In this document: positions 8,200 through 16,317 of the stretch, piece by piece
How the letters are laid out: the number at the start of each line of letters is the position of its first letter
How positions within the stretch are numbered: position 1 is the stretch's first letter
Source: Mucilaginibacter terrae
Lineage (GTDB): Bacteria > Bacteroidota > Bacteroidia > Sphingobacteriales > Sphingobacteriaceae
Length of the DNA: 64,000 bases
NCBI RefSeq assembly: GCF_031951985.1
Contig: NZ_JAVLVU010000001.1
Coordinates: forward strand, 5,208,001-5,272,000
Reading direction: 5' to 3'
Made by a program: the position numbers and the translations under genes
The notes under the pieces: generated by a model
The model's database searches: none
The model's input: only the letters and a program-made list of their open reading frames with translations
What the model was told of the DNA's origin: nothing

Positions 8200-8291
8200 A
8201 AGTGCCAATTTTCTGCCCTCCAATGGCAGGGCTTTTGTTTCATTTCAGTAACGAATCGTAAAGTTATAACGAATCTTAACTGAAAAAATCT

Positions 8292-9194
8292 ATGCAAACT
8301 ACAACAGAAACTATCCGTTTTAAAAGCGAAGGAATTAATTGCGCAGGCACTATTTACAAACCTGAAGGTCATGGCCCTTTTCCCGCCGTATTGATGTCTC
8401 ACGGCTTTGGCGCGGTAAGGGCAATGCGCAATATTCCCGAAGTAGGCCAGCTATTAGCAGAAGCTGGCATTTTAGCCCTGGCTATCGACTTCAGGTTTCT
8501 TGGGGACAGCGAAGGCTTTCCACGCCAGCAGGTATTACCGAATGCGCAACGACAGGATCTTCGTAATGCCATATCCTATCTGGAGACGCGCAGTGATGTC
8601 AATAAGGACAAAATCGGCTTATGGGGAACTTCGTTCAGCGGTGGCCAGTCCATTAGGGTAGCTGCTTTTGACCGACGCATCAAAGCTTTAGTCGCTCAGG
8701 TTCCAGCCACAGATCTCTTCCGTCAGATACGCTACGAGGCACCTGAAGCCCAACAAAAAATCTTGCAGGACGCCATAGACAAAGAACGGGCACGTCATTT
8801 TGCGGGAGAGGAACCCCATACGATGAAATTAGCCGATCAGGAAGGTTCACCTTCCGTTTTCGGTGTAGAATCACTGGATTGGGCTACCCGTAATGAAGCC
8901 GAACATGCAAGCTTCTATAACGCGGTTACAATTACGTCCCTCGAAGAAGCGATCCAAACCGCGCCAGGGGATTATATAGCCGCAGTATCACCTACACCCT
9001 TTCTGGTCATCATGGCTGAACCTGATAAAACAGTTGTTATCACCTTGACAGAAAAAGCCTTTAAACAGGCCCAGCAACCTAAGAAGTTGATCCGGTATCA
9101 AGGGTTACACTACGATGTTTATGATAGACCAGAAATATTAAAAATGGCATCCGAAGCTGCCAGGGACTGGTTTGTTGAGCATCTATCTGTATAA
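8292..9194 (+). CDS. Alpha/beta hydrolase
   Basis: 300 residues, cytoplasmic (no signal peptide). It has the alpha/beta-hydrolase order: oxyanion segment MSHGFGAVR near residue 36, nucleophile elbow WGTSFSGG with Ser114, then a late aspartate and a histidine in QGLHYDVYD. GxSxS in place of GxSxG at the elbow occurs in dienelactone-hydrolase-like and polyketide-related hydrolases. The reaction is probably hydrolysis of an ester, lactone or C-C bond in a small molecule. It lies 93 bp after the AraC gene and 147 bp before the oxidoreductase run, so it may be a separate transcript under the same regulator. Confidence 0.85.
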   Translation: MQTTTETIRFKSEGINCAGTIYKPEGHGPFPAVLMSHGFGAVRAMRNIPEVGQLLAEAGILALAIDFRFLGDSEGFPRQQVLPNAQRQDLRNAISYLETRSDVNKDKIGLWGTSFSGGQSIRVAAFDRRIKALVAQVPATDLFRQIRYEAPEAQQKILQDAIDKERARHFAGEEPHTMKLADQEGSPSVFGVESLDWATRNEAEHASFYNAVTITSLEEAIQTAPGDYIAAVSPTPFLVIMAEPDKTVVITLTEKAFKQAQQPKKLIRYQGLHYDVYDRPEILKMASEAARDWFVEHLSV

Positions 9195-9292
9195 TTAAAC
9201 TTTAATACGAAGCGGTACCGAGATCTGCGGATCAAAATTCGTTTACTCAAAAAAGTACGAAAAGTACCAATTGTTATCCTTCACGTTCTAAC

Positions 9293-9320
9293 AGTACGGC
9301 ATCACTCAGCCGTACTTTTG
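9293..9320. promoter_or_regulatory. Inverted repeat plus -7-like box before the oxidoreductase operon
   Basis: AGTACGGC (9293-9300) and GCCGTACT (9309-9316) form a perfect 8-bp inverted repeat followed by TTTG. It can be read as a weak terminator for the hydrolase. Alternatively it is an operator over a promoter, because TACTTTTG (9313-9320) fits TAnnTTTG just ahead of the operon's first ATG at 9341. The two readings cannot be separated by eye. Confidence 0.4.
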
Positions 9321-9340
9321 TTTCATCAATATTAAAAATT

Positions 9341-10081
9341 ATGGATACTCCATTAAAAGATAAAATCGCTTTAGTTACCGGGGCCTATAAGGGTCTGGGC
9401 AAGGCCATTGCGTTCAGCCTGGTTAAAGCCGGTGCAACGGTAATTGTAAACTATAACAGCAGTAAAACGGAAGCAGCAGCAATCGTTCAGCAAATTGAAA
9501 ATACCGGAGGAAAGGCATTCGCCATCCAGGCCGATGTTTCCGATGAAGCCGCGGTTAAGGCTTTATATGAAGAAATTGAGAAAGTTGCAGGGGGCGTGGA
9601 TATCCTGGTTAATAACGCTGGAATCAACCCCACTAAAACGCTGGAAACCGTTACACTTAATGATTTTAAGCAATCGCTGGACATTAATTTGACGTCAGCT
9701 TTTCTAACTACCCAACTGGCTCTACCCGGAATGATCGAAAAAAACTTCGGAAGAATCATTAACCTCACTTCTGTAGCTGCCCAATTGGGCGGCGTCATCG
9801 GCCCGCATTATGCGGCAGCCAAAGCCGGAATGATCGGCTTAACCCATTCGTACGCATCATTGCTGGCTAAGTACGGCGGTATAACTGCTAATGCTATTGC
9901 ACCTGCGCTGATCGAGACAGATATGCTGAAAAGCAATACCAATATTAAACCTACACTAATCCCTTTAGGTCGTTTCGGACAACCCGAGGAGGTTGCCGAT
10001 GTGGTTTTGTTATTGGCAACCAACGGATACATCACCGGTCAAACCATCAGCGTGAACGGCGGCTGGTACATGACCTCTTAA
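9341..10081 (+). CDS. SDR-family oxidoreductase (FabG-like)
   Basis: 246 residues, a classical short-chain dehydrogenase/reductase. The cofactor-binding TGAYKGLGK lies near residues 14-22 and NNAG near 90. The catalytic Ser is in NLTSVAA, with Tyr157 and the +4 Lys in HYAAAKAG. The C-terminal NGGWYMTS is usual for the FabG branch. It interconverts a carbonyl and an alcohol with NAD(P)H; the substrate is unknown. It is the first gene of a closely packed run to 17973, with the next start 10 bp after its stop. Confidence 0.9.
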   Translation: MDTPLKDKIALVTGAYKGLGKAIAFSLVKAGATVIVNYNSSKTEAAAIVQQIENTGGKAFAIQADVSDEAAVKALYEEIEKVAGGVDILVNNAGINPTKTLETVTLNDFKQSLDINLTSAFLTTQLALPGMIEKNFGRIINLTSVAAQLGGVIGPHYAAAKAGMIGLTHSYASLLAKYGGITANAIAPALIETDMLKSNTNIKPTLIPLGRFGQPEEVADVVLLLATNGYITGQTISVNGGWYMTS

Positions 10082-10091
10082 TATTTATCAA

Positions 10092-11159
10092 ATGGAACAA
10101 AAAAGAGTAGCCCTTATCGTGGGCGGAAATGGAATCGTTGGCCGTAATATGGCCAAATACCTGCAAACCCGTGATATATGGGATGATGTAATCATTACAT
10201 CCAATCGTGAGCCTGATTTTGAAACGGAGGCAACTTTCGTTCGGATGGACTTAACTGACCCTGCTGCCGTCGAAAAGAATTCAACCACACTGGCAAATGT
10301 AAGTCATGTATTTTATGCCGCCTACATCGAGAAGAAAACCTTAGCGGAACAAACCAGCACGAATGTTCAGTTACTTCAAAACCTGGTTTTAGGCTTGGAA
10401 GAAATTGCCCCTGGTTTTAAGCACCTCACTTTTATACAGGGTGGTAAGGCTTACGGTGCGCATTTAGGTAAATACAAAACCCCGGCATTGGAAACGGATT
10501 CACGTCATTTTCCGCCTAACTTTTACTATAGCCAGCAAGACTTTCTGATCAAACAATCGGAAGGTAAAGCCTGGAGCTGGACGGCCGTTAGGCCCGATAT
10601 TATGGTCGGTTTTGCCGTAGGAAACCCCATGAACATGGCTAACCTGATCGCGGTTTATGCAACACTGTGTAAAGAATTGAACGTGCCGTTTCGTTTTCCG
10701 GGATCTGATCAAGCTTACCGCGTGCTGGTTAATATCACTGATAGCGAAATATTAGGAAAAGGTATGGAGTATGCCGCATTACATGAGGAATGTTATGGGC
10801 AGATCTACAACATAACTAATGGCGATATTTTCCGCTGGGAGCAAATCTGGCCCAAGATCGCAGACTACTTCAAGGTGCAAATGGATAGCCCGATCACTTT
10901 CCCGCTGACTGATTACATGTCCGATAAAGAAGAGGTTTGGGCAGACATCGTAGAAAGGTACGGACTAAAAGCCCATACCATTAAGGAACTTGCAAACTGG
11001 CTTTTTGGCGACTTTATCTTTAATGTGGAGGCGGATGCATTTTTCGATGTGAACAAGTTCCGCAGGGCTGGTTTCCACGAAATGCAGGTTGAAAGCTTTG
11101 AATCATTTAAAAACACCTTTGACGAATTGAAGGCCCAACATATTATACCTAATTATTAA
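10092..11159 (+). CDS. Extended SDR, PRISE-like (progesterone 5-beta-reductase/iridoid synthase family)
   Basis: 355 residues. The N-terminal Rossmann motif GGNGIVGRN (about 10-18) has the family's variant glycine pattern. The conserved QGGKAYG with catalytic Lys and NFYYSQQDFL with catalytic Tyr match the PRISE arrangement, followed by WSWTAVRPDIMVGFAVGNPM. PRISE enzymes reduce activated C=C bonds of enones and enals with NADPH. That suggests an unsaturated carbonyl substrate in this pathway (inference). It sits in the operon between two classical SDRs, with 10- and 11-bp gaps. Confidence 0.85.
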   Translation: MEQKRVALIVGGNGIVGRNMAKYLQTRDIWDDVIITSNREPDFETEATFVRMDLTDPAAVEKNSTTLANVSHVFYAAYIEKKTLAEQTSTNVQLLQNLVLGLEEIAPGFKHLTFIQGGKAYGAHLGKYKTPALETDSRHFPPNFYYSQQDFLIKQSEGKAWSWTAVRPDIMVGFAVGNPMNMANLIAVYATLCKELNVPFRFPGSDQAYRVLVNITDSEILGKGMEYAALHEECYGQIYNITNGDIFRWEQIWPKIADYFKVQMDSPITFPLTDYMSDKEEVWADIVERYGLKAHTIKELANWLFGDFIFNVEADAFFDVNKFRRAGFHEMQVESFESFKNTFDELKAQHIIPNY

Positions 11160-11170
11160 TACTACGAGAA

Positions 11171-11911
11171 ATGAACACATACGATTTAAAAGATAAAGTG
11201 ATCCTGATTGCAGGCGGTAGCTCGGGGATGGGCTTAGCCCTTGCACAAAAGGCGGCAGATTATGGTGCAACCGTACATCTGGTGGGTACGAATCAAGAAA
11301 AGCTTCAAAAAGAAGTTGAAACTATCAAAGCTAAAGGTAATGCGACCGTCCATATATTCACCCACATACTGGATATCAGTAATGAAAGTGAGGTAAAAGA
11401 ACTAGCTGAGCAGATCCAGCAGCTGGACCATCTGGTTACTACAGCAGCACGATTGACTTTTAAACCGTTGGCCGACCTTACCAAAACTGAGATTGGCCAT
11501 ATGATCGATTCCAAACTATGGGGCCCGATCCTGTTAACCAAATATTTGTTTCCAAAAATAGATAGTCAGGGCAGCATTGTTTACTTCTCTGGTGTGGCGG
11601 CGGACAAAGGAAGCGCTGGAGCAAGTATAGTTGGCGCAGTCAACAGTGCTTTGCACGGTTTAGCAAAAAATCTTGTCTATGAACTAAGCCCGGTTAGAGT
11701 TAATGTAGTGTCACCTGGTTTGGTGGAGTCACCTACATGGGATTTTATTGGAGAGAATGACCGCCCAGGTTTTTATGAGACCGCCGCTGAAGGCTTACCC
11801 GCCAAACGTATCGGTCAGCCGGAGGATTTGGCAGATGCAGCACTTTACCTTATGAACAACAAATATACCAACGGAACAGTGCTCACCGTAGACGGTGGTG
11901 CTAATGCCTAA
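11171..11911 (+). CDS. SDR-like protein lacking the usual catalytic residues
   Basis: 246 residues with an SDR fold: nucleotide-binding GGSSGMGLA near residue 15 and C-terminal PEDLADAALYLMNN...VDGGANA. However, the usual NNAG is VTTAAR, and where YxxxK is expected (about residues 150-165) the sequence reads GASIVGAVNSALHGLAK with no Tyr. The serine after YFSG is kept. It belongs to a known divergent SDR subgroup, and either uses other residues or acts as a non-redox or structural partner. It is translated in the same run, 11 bp after the previous gene. Confidence 0.85.
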   Translation: MNTYDLKDKVILIAGGSSGMGLALAQKAADYGATVHLVGTNQEKLQKEVETIKAKGNATVHIFTHILDISNESEVKELAEQIQQLDHLVTTAARLTFKPLADLTKTEIGHMIDSKLWGPILLTKYLFPKIDSQGSIVYFSGVAADKGSAGASIVGAVNSALHGLAKNLVYELSPVRVNVVSPGLVESPTWDFIGENDRPGFYETAAEGLPAKRIGQPEDLADAALYLMNNKYTNGTVLTVDGGANA

Positions 11912-11923
11912 TCAATAAACGCG

Positions 11924-12370
11924 ATGGCTTACCACGAAATCACAACTATTGATCCGCTTTACATATCCATCACCGATTCCCGTGAAGGCGTAGACGATTA
12001 TCAGTTGGAGTTAAAGGCTTCGGCTGACTATCTGGCCTGTAAAAAGGATTGTGTCTGGTTGCGTTTATTTTATATGGACAGCGCATTACCAAAGGCTACA
12101 AAGGAAAATTTAGCTGCCCGCAAGCAATGGATGACCGACAATGAACGCTTGCTTAAAACCCATGTAAAAGCAATTGTAAATGTGGTCGAAGATCCTTTTT
12201 ATGAACAGGCAAAAAGAATAAAGATAGAAAAAGCCTATGGTGTTTGCGGCACTTGTTGCAAGACCTTGTCAGAGGCGTTGGACTGGATTGCAGTGAACGT
12301 TTCCTTGCCAGAAATCATAAAGATCGATAAACGGCAAGTTGTGAAAGAAGTAAATTTAATAAAGAATTGA
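11924..12370 (+). CDS. Conserved-looking protein of unknown function
   Basis: 148 residues, no signal peptide or membrane segment. I do not recognise the family. The middle is charged and helical (ATKENLAARKQWMTDNERLL). A cysteine cluster VCGTCCKTL near residues 106-114 (CxxCC) could bind a metal or take part in redox chemistry. It lies 12 bp after the SDR-like gene and 1 bp before a small ORF, clearly within the operon. A role alongside the oxidoreductases is inferred only from position. Confidence 0.75.
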   Translation: MAYHEITTIDPLYISITDSREGVDDYQLELKASADYLACKKDCVWLRLFYMDSALPKATKENLAARKQWMTDNERLLKTHVKAIVNVVEDPFYEQAKRIKIEKAYGVCGTCCKTLSEALDWIAVNVSLPEIIKIDKRQVVKEVNLIKN

Positions 12371-12371
12371 A

Positions 12372-12551
12372 ATGATGGGAAAAACCCTGTTTTGCAAGCG
12401 AAGCACCTCAAAAGAGTTGTTCTGGTGCGGTTGTTTTCTTACCGTAAAAATGTTGCTGATGGTCATTTGTTATACCTCGGGTTTTACACAACTACAAGGC
12501 GATTATCATCAGGCTTTACTTCCGGTCATCGATCACTCATTAATTCCATAA
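12372..12551 (+). CDS. Small protein of 59 residues with hydrophobic segment
   Basis: An ATG at 12372 (or 12375) opens a 59-codon frame ending TAA at 12551. It fits exactly between its neighbours: 1 bp after the upstream stop and 3 bp before the downstream ATG. The product has a basic start (MMGKTLFCKRSTSKE) then a hydrophobic stretch (CGCFLTVKMLLMVICY), like a small membrane or secreted protein. Exact fit in the operon supports a real gene. Absence of any recognised family, and possible origin as a gene remnant, argue for caution. Confidence 0.4.
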   Translation: MMGKTLFCKRSTSKELFWCGCFLTVKMLLMVICYTSGFTQLQGDYHQALLPVIDHSLIP

Positions 12552-12554
12552 AAA

Positions 12555-13376
12555 ATGTTAAAACGGATCATCCCCTCATCAGGCGAAAACTTACCGGTTA
12601 TCGGCCTCGGCACCTGGCAAACGTTTGATGCTCCTAATAGCCAGTCTTATCCGGTATTAGAGAATGTATTACGAAAAATGCATCAGTCAGGCGGCAGCCT
12701 GATTGACAGTTCACCCATGTACGGCCGGTCTGAACAGGTGATCGGCGATATCACTTCGCAAATGGATATAGCAGATCAATATTTCTATGCGACCAAAGTA
12801 TGGACCAGAGGGTTACAGGAGGGCATCCGGCAAATGGAAAATTCCATGCTTAAGATGAAGCGCAAAAATCTGGATCTGATTCAGATACACAATCTCACCG
12901 ACTGGCAAACGCACTTGCCTATTTTACAGCGCTGGAAAGAAACAGGCAGGATCAAATACGTCGGTATTACGCACTATACAGATTCAAGCCATGAAGAATT
13001 GGAAAAGATAATGCGCACACAGCAGGTGGATTTTGTTCAGTTCAATTTTTCCATCAGTGAACGGCATGCGGAAAAGCGCTTGCTGGATGCCGCTGCTGAT
13101 ATGGGCGTTGCGACAATAATCAACCGGCCATTCGGCTCCGGCAATTTGTTCAGCAAGGTCAAGGGTAAAGCATTACCGGCCTGGGCTAAAGATTTCAAAA
13201 TCGAAAGCTGGAGCGCCTACTTTTTAAAATACATCGTTTCCCATCCTGCGGCTACCTGCGTGATACCCGCGACAGCGGATATATCCCATGCCGCCGATAA
13301 TTTCAAAGCTGGAAGCGGCGACTTACCGGACCAGGCTGCCCGTGAAAAAATGGTAACCTATTTAAAACAATTGTAA
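12555..13376 (+). CDS. Aldo/keto reductase
   Basis: 273 residues. It opens with the AKR pattern VIGLGTWQTF and has the tetrad residues Asp/Tyr in LIDSSPMYGRSE, Lys in YATKVW and His in IQIHNLTDW. C-terminal ATCVIPATAD corresponds to the cofactor-phosphate loop. It lacks a signal peptide. It is a (beta/alpha)8 NADPH-dependent carbonyl reductase with unknown substrate. Its stop overlaps the next start by one base (TAATG), showing translational coupling. Confidence 0.88.
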   Translation: MLKRIIPSSGENLPVIGLGTWQTFDAPNSQSYPVLENVLRKMHQSGGSLIDSSPMYGRSEQVIGDITSQMDIADQYFYATKVWTRGLQEGIRQMENSMLKMKRKNLDLIQIHNLTDWQTHLPILQRWKETGRIKYVGITHYTDSSHEELEKIMRTQQVDFVQFNFSISERHAEKRLLDAAADMGVATIINRPFGSGNLFSKVKGKALPAWAKDFKIESWSAYFLKYIVSHPAATCVIPATADISHAADNFKAGSGDLPDQAAREKMVTYLKQL

Positions 13377-13816
13377 TGAATAAGCTTAAAGAGATAGAAG
13401 AGATCAAGCAATTAAAATCAAGGTACTTCAGGTGCCTGGATGCAAAAGATTGGCCTGGTTTAGCCGCCTGCCTGACCGAGGATGTAACTTTTGATTACCC
13501 CCCGGGCAAAATCCATGTGAGCGGTAGTGAGCAGCTGATCGCCAATTTTTCGAACAGGCACGCGACCACGGTAACGGCGCATACCGGCTCCATGCCTGAT
13601 ATCGAATTGAAAGACGCCGGTCATGCCGAGGGCAATTGGTTCATGACCGATTACATCATTGGCATGAACGAAGAGAAACAACAAACCATTACCCAGGGTT
13701 TCGGTCGCTATTTTGAAACCTATATCCGGGAGAACGGGAAATGGCTGATCAAAAGCATTTTGCTCGAAAGAAGCCTCATCGTTAACCCTCAAGTGAAAAT
13801 TGTATTGCCTAAATAA
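13376..13816 (+). CDS. SnoaL-like/NTF2-fold protein
   Basis: 146 residues. The N-terminal helix EEIKQLKSRYFRCLDAKDW, followed by LAACLTEDVTFDYPPG and the end pattern GRYFETYIRENGKWLIKSI, is the SnoaL_4/limonene-epoxide-hydrolase-like profile. Members are cyclases, isomerases, hydratases or dehydratases on small hydrophobic molecules, including polyketides. The reaction here is unassigned. It is translationally coupled to the preceding reductase. Confidence 0.85.
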   Translation: MNKLKEIEEIKQLKSRYFRCLDAKDWPGLAACLTEDVTFDYPPGKIHVSGSEQLIANFSNRHATTVTAHTGSMPDIELKDAGHAEGNWFMTDYIIGMNEEKQQTITQGFGRYFETYIRENGKWLIKSILLERSLIVNPQVKIVLPK

Positions 13817-13824
13817 AATGAATC

Positions 13825-14145
13825 GTGATGAAAAAAACAAATAAGGTAACCGTGCTGGCTGAGTATACGATTCTGCCGGGATTTGAGAAAGAAGTGATGG
13901 AAGCTGCAGAGATTGTTTGGCTGGAAACCCTGAAAGAACCGGGTTGCGAGTCTTATTTTTTTACAACAAGAAAAGAGTCTCCAAACGCCGTGTTTTGCTA
14001 TGAAGTATTTCGGTCACAAGCGGAATTTGACCAGCACTTAAGTGCTGATTATACGCAGGATTTCCTGGAGAAACTTAAAGGCAAGGTGGAAGGCGGTGTC
14101 CGTAAAACGACCTTTGTGGAAGATTTTGAACATACTATTAATTAA
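13825..14145 (+). CDS. ABM-domain protein (antibiotic biosynthesis monooxygenase family), copy 1
   Basis: 106 residues, a single dimeric alpha/beta-barrel ABM domain. Visible signatures are LAEYTILPGFEKEV, KEPGCESYFF and FCYEVFRSQAEFDQHL, matching YgiN/quinol-monooxygenase-like proteins. Such proteins oxidise quinols or polycyclic phenols without a cofactor, or simply bind them. A close paralogue follows 11 bp downstream, and a third copy is fused to the amidohydrolase at 16318-17973. Confidence 0.87.
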   Translation: MMKKTNKVTVLAEYTILPGFEKEVMEAAEIVWLETLKEPGCESYFFTTRKESPNAVFCYEVFRSQAEFDQHLSADYTQDFLEKLKGKVEGGVRKTTFVEDFEHTIN

Positions 14146-14155
14146 ACGAAAAAAC

Positions 14156-14464
14156 ATGCAATCAGCAGACAACATCAGCCTTACCGCTGAAATCAATATC
14201 CTGCCCGGCTTTGAAAATGAAGTATTAGCTGCCGCTGAAATGATCTGGATCGCCACCCGTAAAGAGATTGGATGTGAAGCCTTTTTGTTTAACACGAAGA
14301 AAGACACACCAAATGTAATCGTTTTCTTTGAAGTATTTAAATCACAGGCAGACTTCGACGCGCATGTGGGCTTCGATCACACCGTCGCTTTTATCAACTT
14401 TCTAAAAGGCAAAGTTGTTGGGGACGGTCCATCATTAACTTTTTTAAATCAATACAAAGACTAA
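14156..14464 (+). CDS. ABM-domain protein, copy 2
   Basis: 102 residues from the ATG at 14156. An upstream in-frame ATG at 14042 would overlap the previous gene by about 100 bp and is unlikely. It shares INILPGFENEV, ATRKEIGCEAFLF, FFEVFKSQADFDAH and LKGKVVGDGPS with copy 1 and especially with the fused copy (KGKVIGDGPS). It is an ABM fold, presumably a dimer or heterodimer with copy 1. The tandem arrangement points to duplication within the operon. Confidence 0.87.
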   Translation: MQSADNISLTAEINILPGFENEVLAAAEMIWIATRKEIGCEAFLFNTKKDTPNVIVFFEVFKSQADFDAHVGFDHTVAFINFLKGKVVGDGPSLTFLNQYKD

Positions 14465-14469
14465 CCGAT

Positions 14470-15519
14470 ATGGAATACAGACAATTAGGAAATTCGGGGC
14501 TTCGGGTTCCGGTTTTAAGTTTCGGTACCGCGACTTTTGGCGGAGGAAATGATTTTTTTAAGGCCTGGGGAAGTACGCAGGTAGATGAAGCTACCCGCAT
14601 GGTAAATCTATGCATGGATGCCGGCGTTAACCTTTTCGATACGTCCAACGCTTATTCATCAGGCGCGGCTGAAGAAATATTAGGTAAGGCTGTAAGCAGC
14701 ATCAGGGATCAGGTACTCATTTCAACGAAAGCAACATTCCCAACAGGTGGCGGATCAAATGATTACGGCTCGTCACGTATTCATTTAATCAAAGCCTGTG
14801 AAGACAGTCTGAAACGTTTGGGAACGGACTATATCGATATTTACCACATGCATGGTTTCGACGCTAATACGCCGATCTATGAAACGCTGAAAGCTTTGGA
14901 AACCCTGGTGGAAAGCGGAAAAGTCCGTTATATCGCCTGCTCTAATTTCTCAGGCTGGCACCTGATGAAATCTTTATCCATCTCAGAGCGTCACGGCTGG
15001 TCCAAATACATAGCACACCAGGCTTATTATTCATTACTAAACCGTGATTGTGAGTGGGAATTGATGCCATTGGGTATTGAAGAACAGATCGGCACGATCG
15101 TATGGAGCCCCTTAGCCAGTGGCAAACTGAGCGGTAAATATCGTCGCGGCCAGGAAGCGCCAAAAGACTCCCGTGTTGCACAGGGCGGAAACCCTGTTAA
15201 GGGAATCTCTGCAGACGACGAAAGATTGTACAACATTGTAGATGTACTGGATGAATTGGTTGAAGAAACCGGTAAAACCCCGGCTCAAATTTCTTTGAAC
15301 TGGCTATTGCAGCGTCCGACCGTCGCCAACATCATCATCGGTGCGAGGAATGAAGAACAATTGAAGCAGAATCTGGAAGCGGTTGGCTGGAATTTGACTA
15401 CAGAACAGGTAAAAAGACTGGATAAAGTAAGTGAGGTATTGCCTGCTTACCCATACTGGCATCAGCGCCAGTTCAGCATGCTTAAGAATGACCCAGATCT
15501 GTATGGTGACCGCAAATAA
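14470..15519 (+). CDS. Aldo/keto reductase
   Basis: 349 residues, a YajO/Tas-like AKR. Start MEYRQLGNSGLRVPVLSFGT is typical. The tetrad is visible as Asp and Tyr in FDTSNAYSSGAAE, Lys in STKATF and His in YHMHGFD. NADP-loop residues occur in ANIIIGARNEEQLKQN. It differs in class from the 12555 reductase and is longer. It is cytoplasmic and probably reduces an aldehyde or ketone in the same pathway. It lies 5 bp after the ABM gene. Confidence 0.9.
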   Translation: MEYRQLGNSGLRVPVLSFGTATFGGGNDFFKAWGSTQVDEATRMVNLCMDAGVNLFDTSNAYSSGAAEEILGKAVSSIRDQVLISTKATFPTGGGSNDYGSSRIHLIKACEDSLKRLGTDYIDIYHMHGFDANTPIYETLKALETLVESGKVRYIACSNFSGWHLMKSLSISERHGWSKYIAHQAYYSLLNRDCEWELMPLGIEEQIGTIVWSPLASGKLSGKYRRGQEAPKDSRVAQGGNPVKGISADDERLYNIVDVLDELVEETGKTPAQISLNWLLQRPTVANIIIGARNEEQLKQNLEAVGWNLTTEQVKRLDKVSEVLPAYPYWHQRQFSMLKNDPDLYGDRK

Positions 15520-15536
15520 TTAACGTAATATTACCT

Positions 15537-16295
15537 ATGAATAAAGTATTGATAACCGGAGCTACTTCGGGAATTGGTGAGGCTTGCGCGCACGTATTTG
15601 CTGAAAATAATTATGACCTGATCATCACCGGCCGCAGGCTTGACCGTTTGGAAAAGCTGGCCGCTGAGATTAAAGAGAAGCACCAGGTAAATGTCCTGAC
15701 CCTGAACTTTGACGTGAGGAACCGGGAAGACGTAATTAGTTACCTTGGCCGTGTTCCGGCTGAATGGCAACAGGTCGATGTGCTGATTAATAATGCCGGT
15801 TTAAGCAGCGGCCTGGAACCTTTTCAGGACTGCAATTTTGATGACTGGGACCTCATGGTGGATACCAATGTGAAGGGCTTATTATATGTCAGTAAAATCG
15901 TGGCTAACTGGATGATCGCAAATAAAAAAGGTCATATCGTTAATCTAAGTTCTATTGCAGGTATTGAAGTTTATCCCAATGGCAACGTTTACTGTGCCAG
16001 CAAACATGCGGTTGACGCGTTGAACAAAGCGATGCGGATCGATTTATTATCCAGCGGTATACGGGTGACGGGTATCTATCCAGGCTCTGTGGAAACGGAG
16101 TTTTCAAATGTAAGGTTTAAAGGCGACGATACCCGTGCCAAAAAGGTTTATGAAGGTTATGATCCATTGGTAGCGGCGGATATTGCTGAAACTATTTTTT
16201 GGACGACTTCAAGGTCCGCGCATGTCAATATCAATGAACTGGTGATCATGCCAACTGCACAGGCAACGGCAACAAACTATTTCAGAAAATCATAA
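15537..16295 (+). CDS. SDR-family NAD(P)-dependent oxidoreductase (YdfG-like)
   Basis: 252 residues, a classical SDR with intact motifs: TGATSGIGE near residue 8, NNAG near 87, the catalytic Ser in NLSSIAG, Tyr152 and Lys in YCASKHAVD, and PGSVETEF. The arginines in TGRRLDRL favour NADP(H). It is closest in pattern to the YdfG/serine 3-dehydrogenase group, which acts on 3-hydroxy acids. Substrate here unknown. It lies between an AKR and the amidohydrolase in the operon. Confidence 0.9.
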   Translation: MNKVLITGATSGIGEACAHVFAENNYDLIITGRRLDRLEKLAAEIKEKHQVNVLTLNFDVRNREDVISYLGRVPAEWQQVDVLINNAGLSSGLEPFQDCNFDDWDLMVDTNVKGLLYVSKIVANWMIANKKGHIVNLSSIAGIEVYPNGNVYCASKHAVDALNKAMRIDLLSSGIRVTGIYPGSVETEFSNVRFKGDDTRAKKVYEGYDPLVAADIAETIFWTTSRSAHVNINELVIMPTAQATATNYFRKS

Positions 16296-16317
16296 CGCAT
16301 ATTTATTTCCATCTCCT

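Noticed and set aside
12392..12628. 78-codon frame in another phase at the AKR start
   Set aside because: It overlaps the start of the aldo/keto reductase and lies out of frame with the better-fitting 59-codon ORF at 12372-12551.
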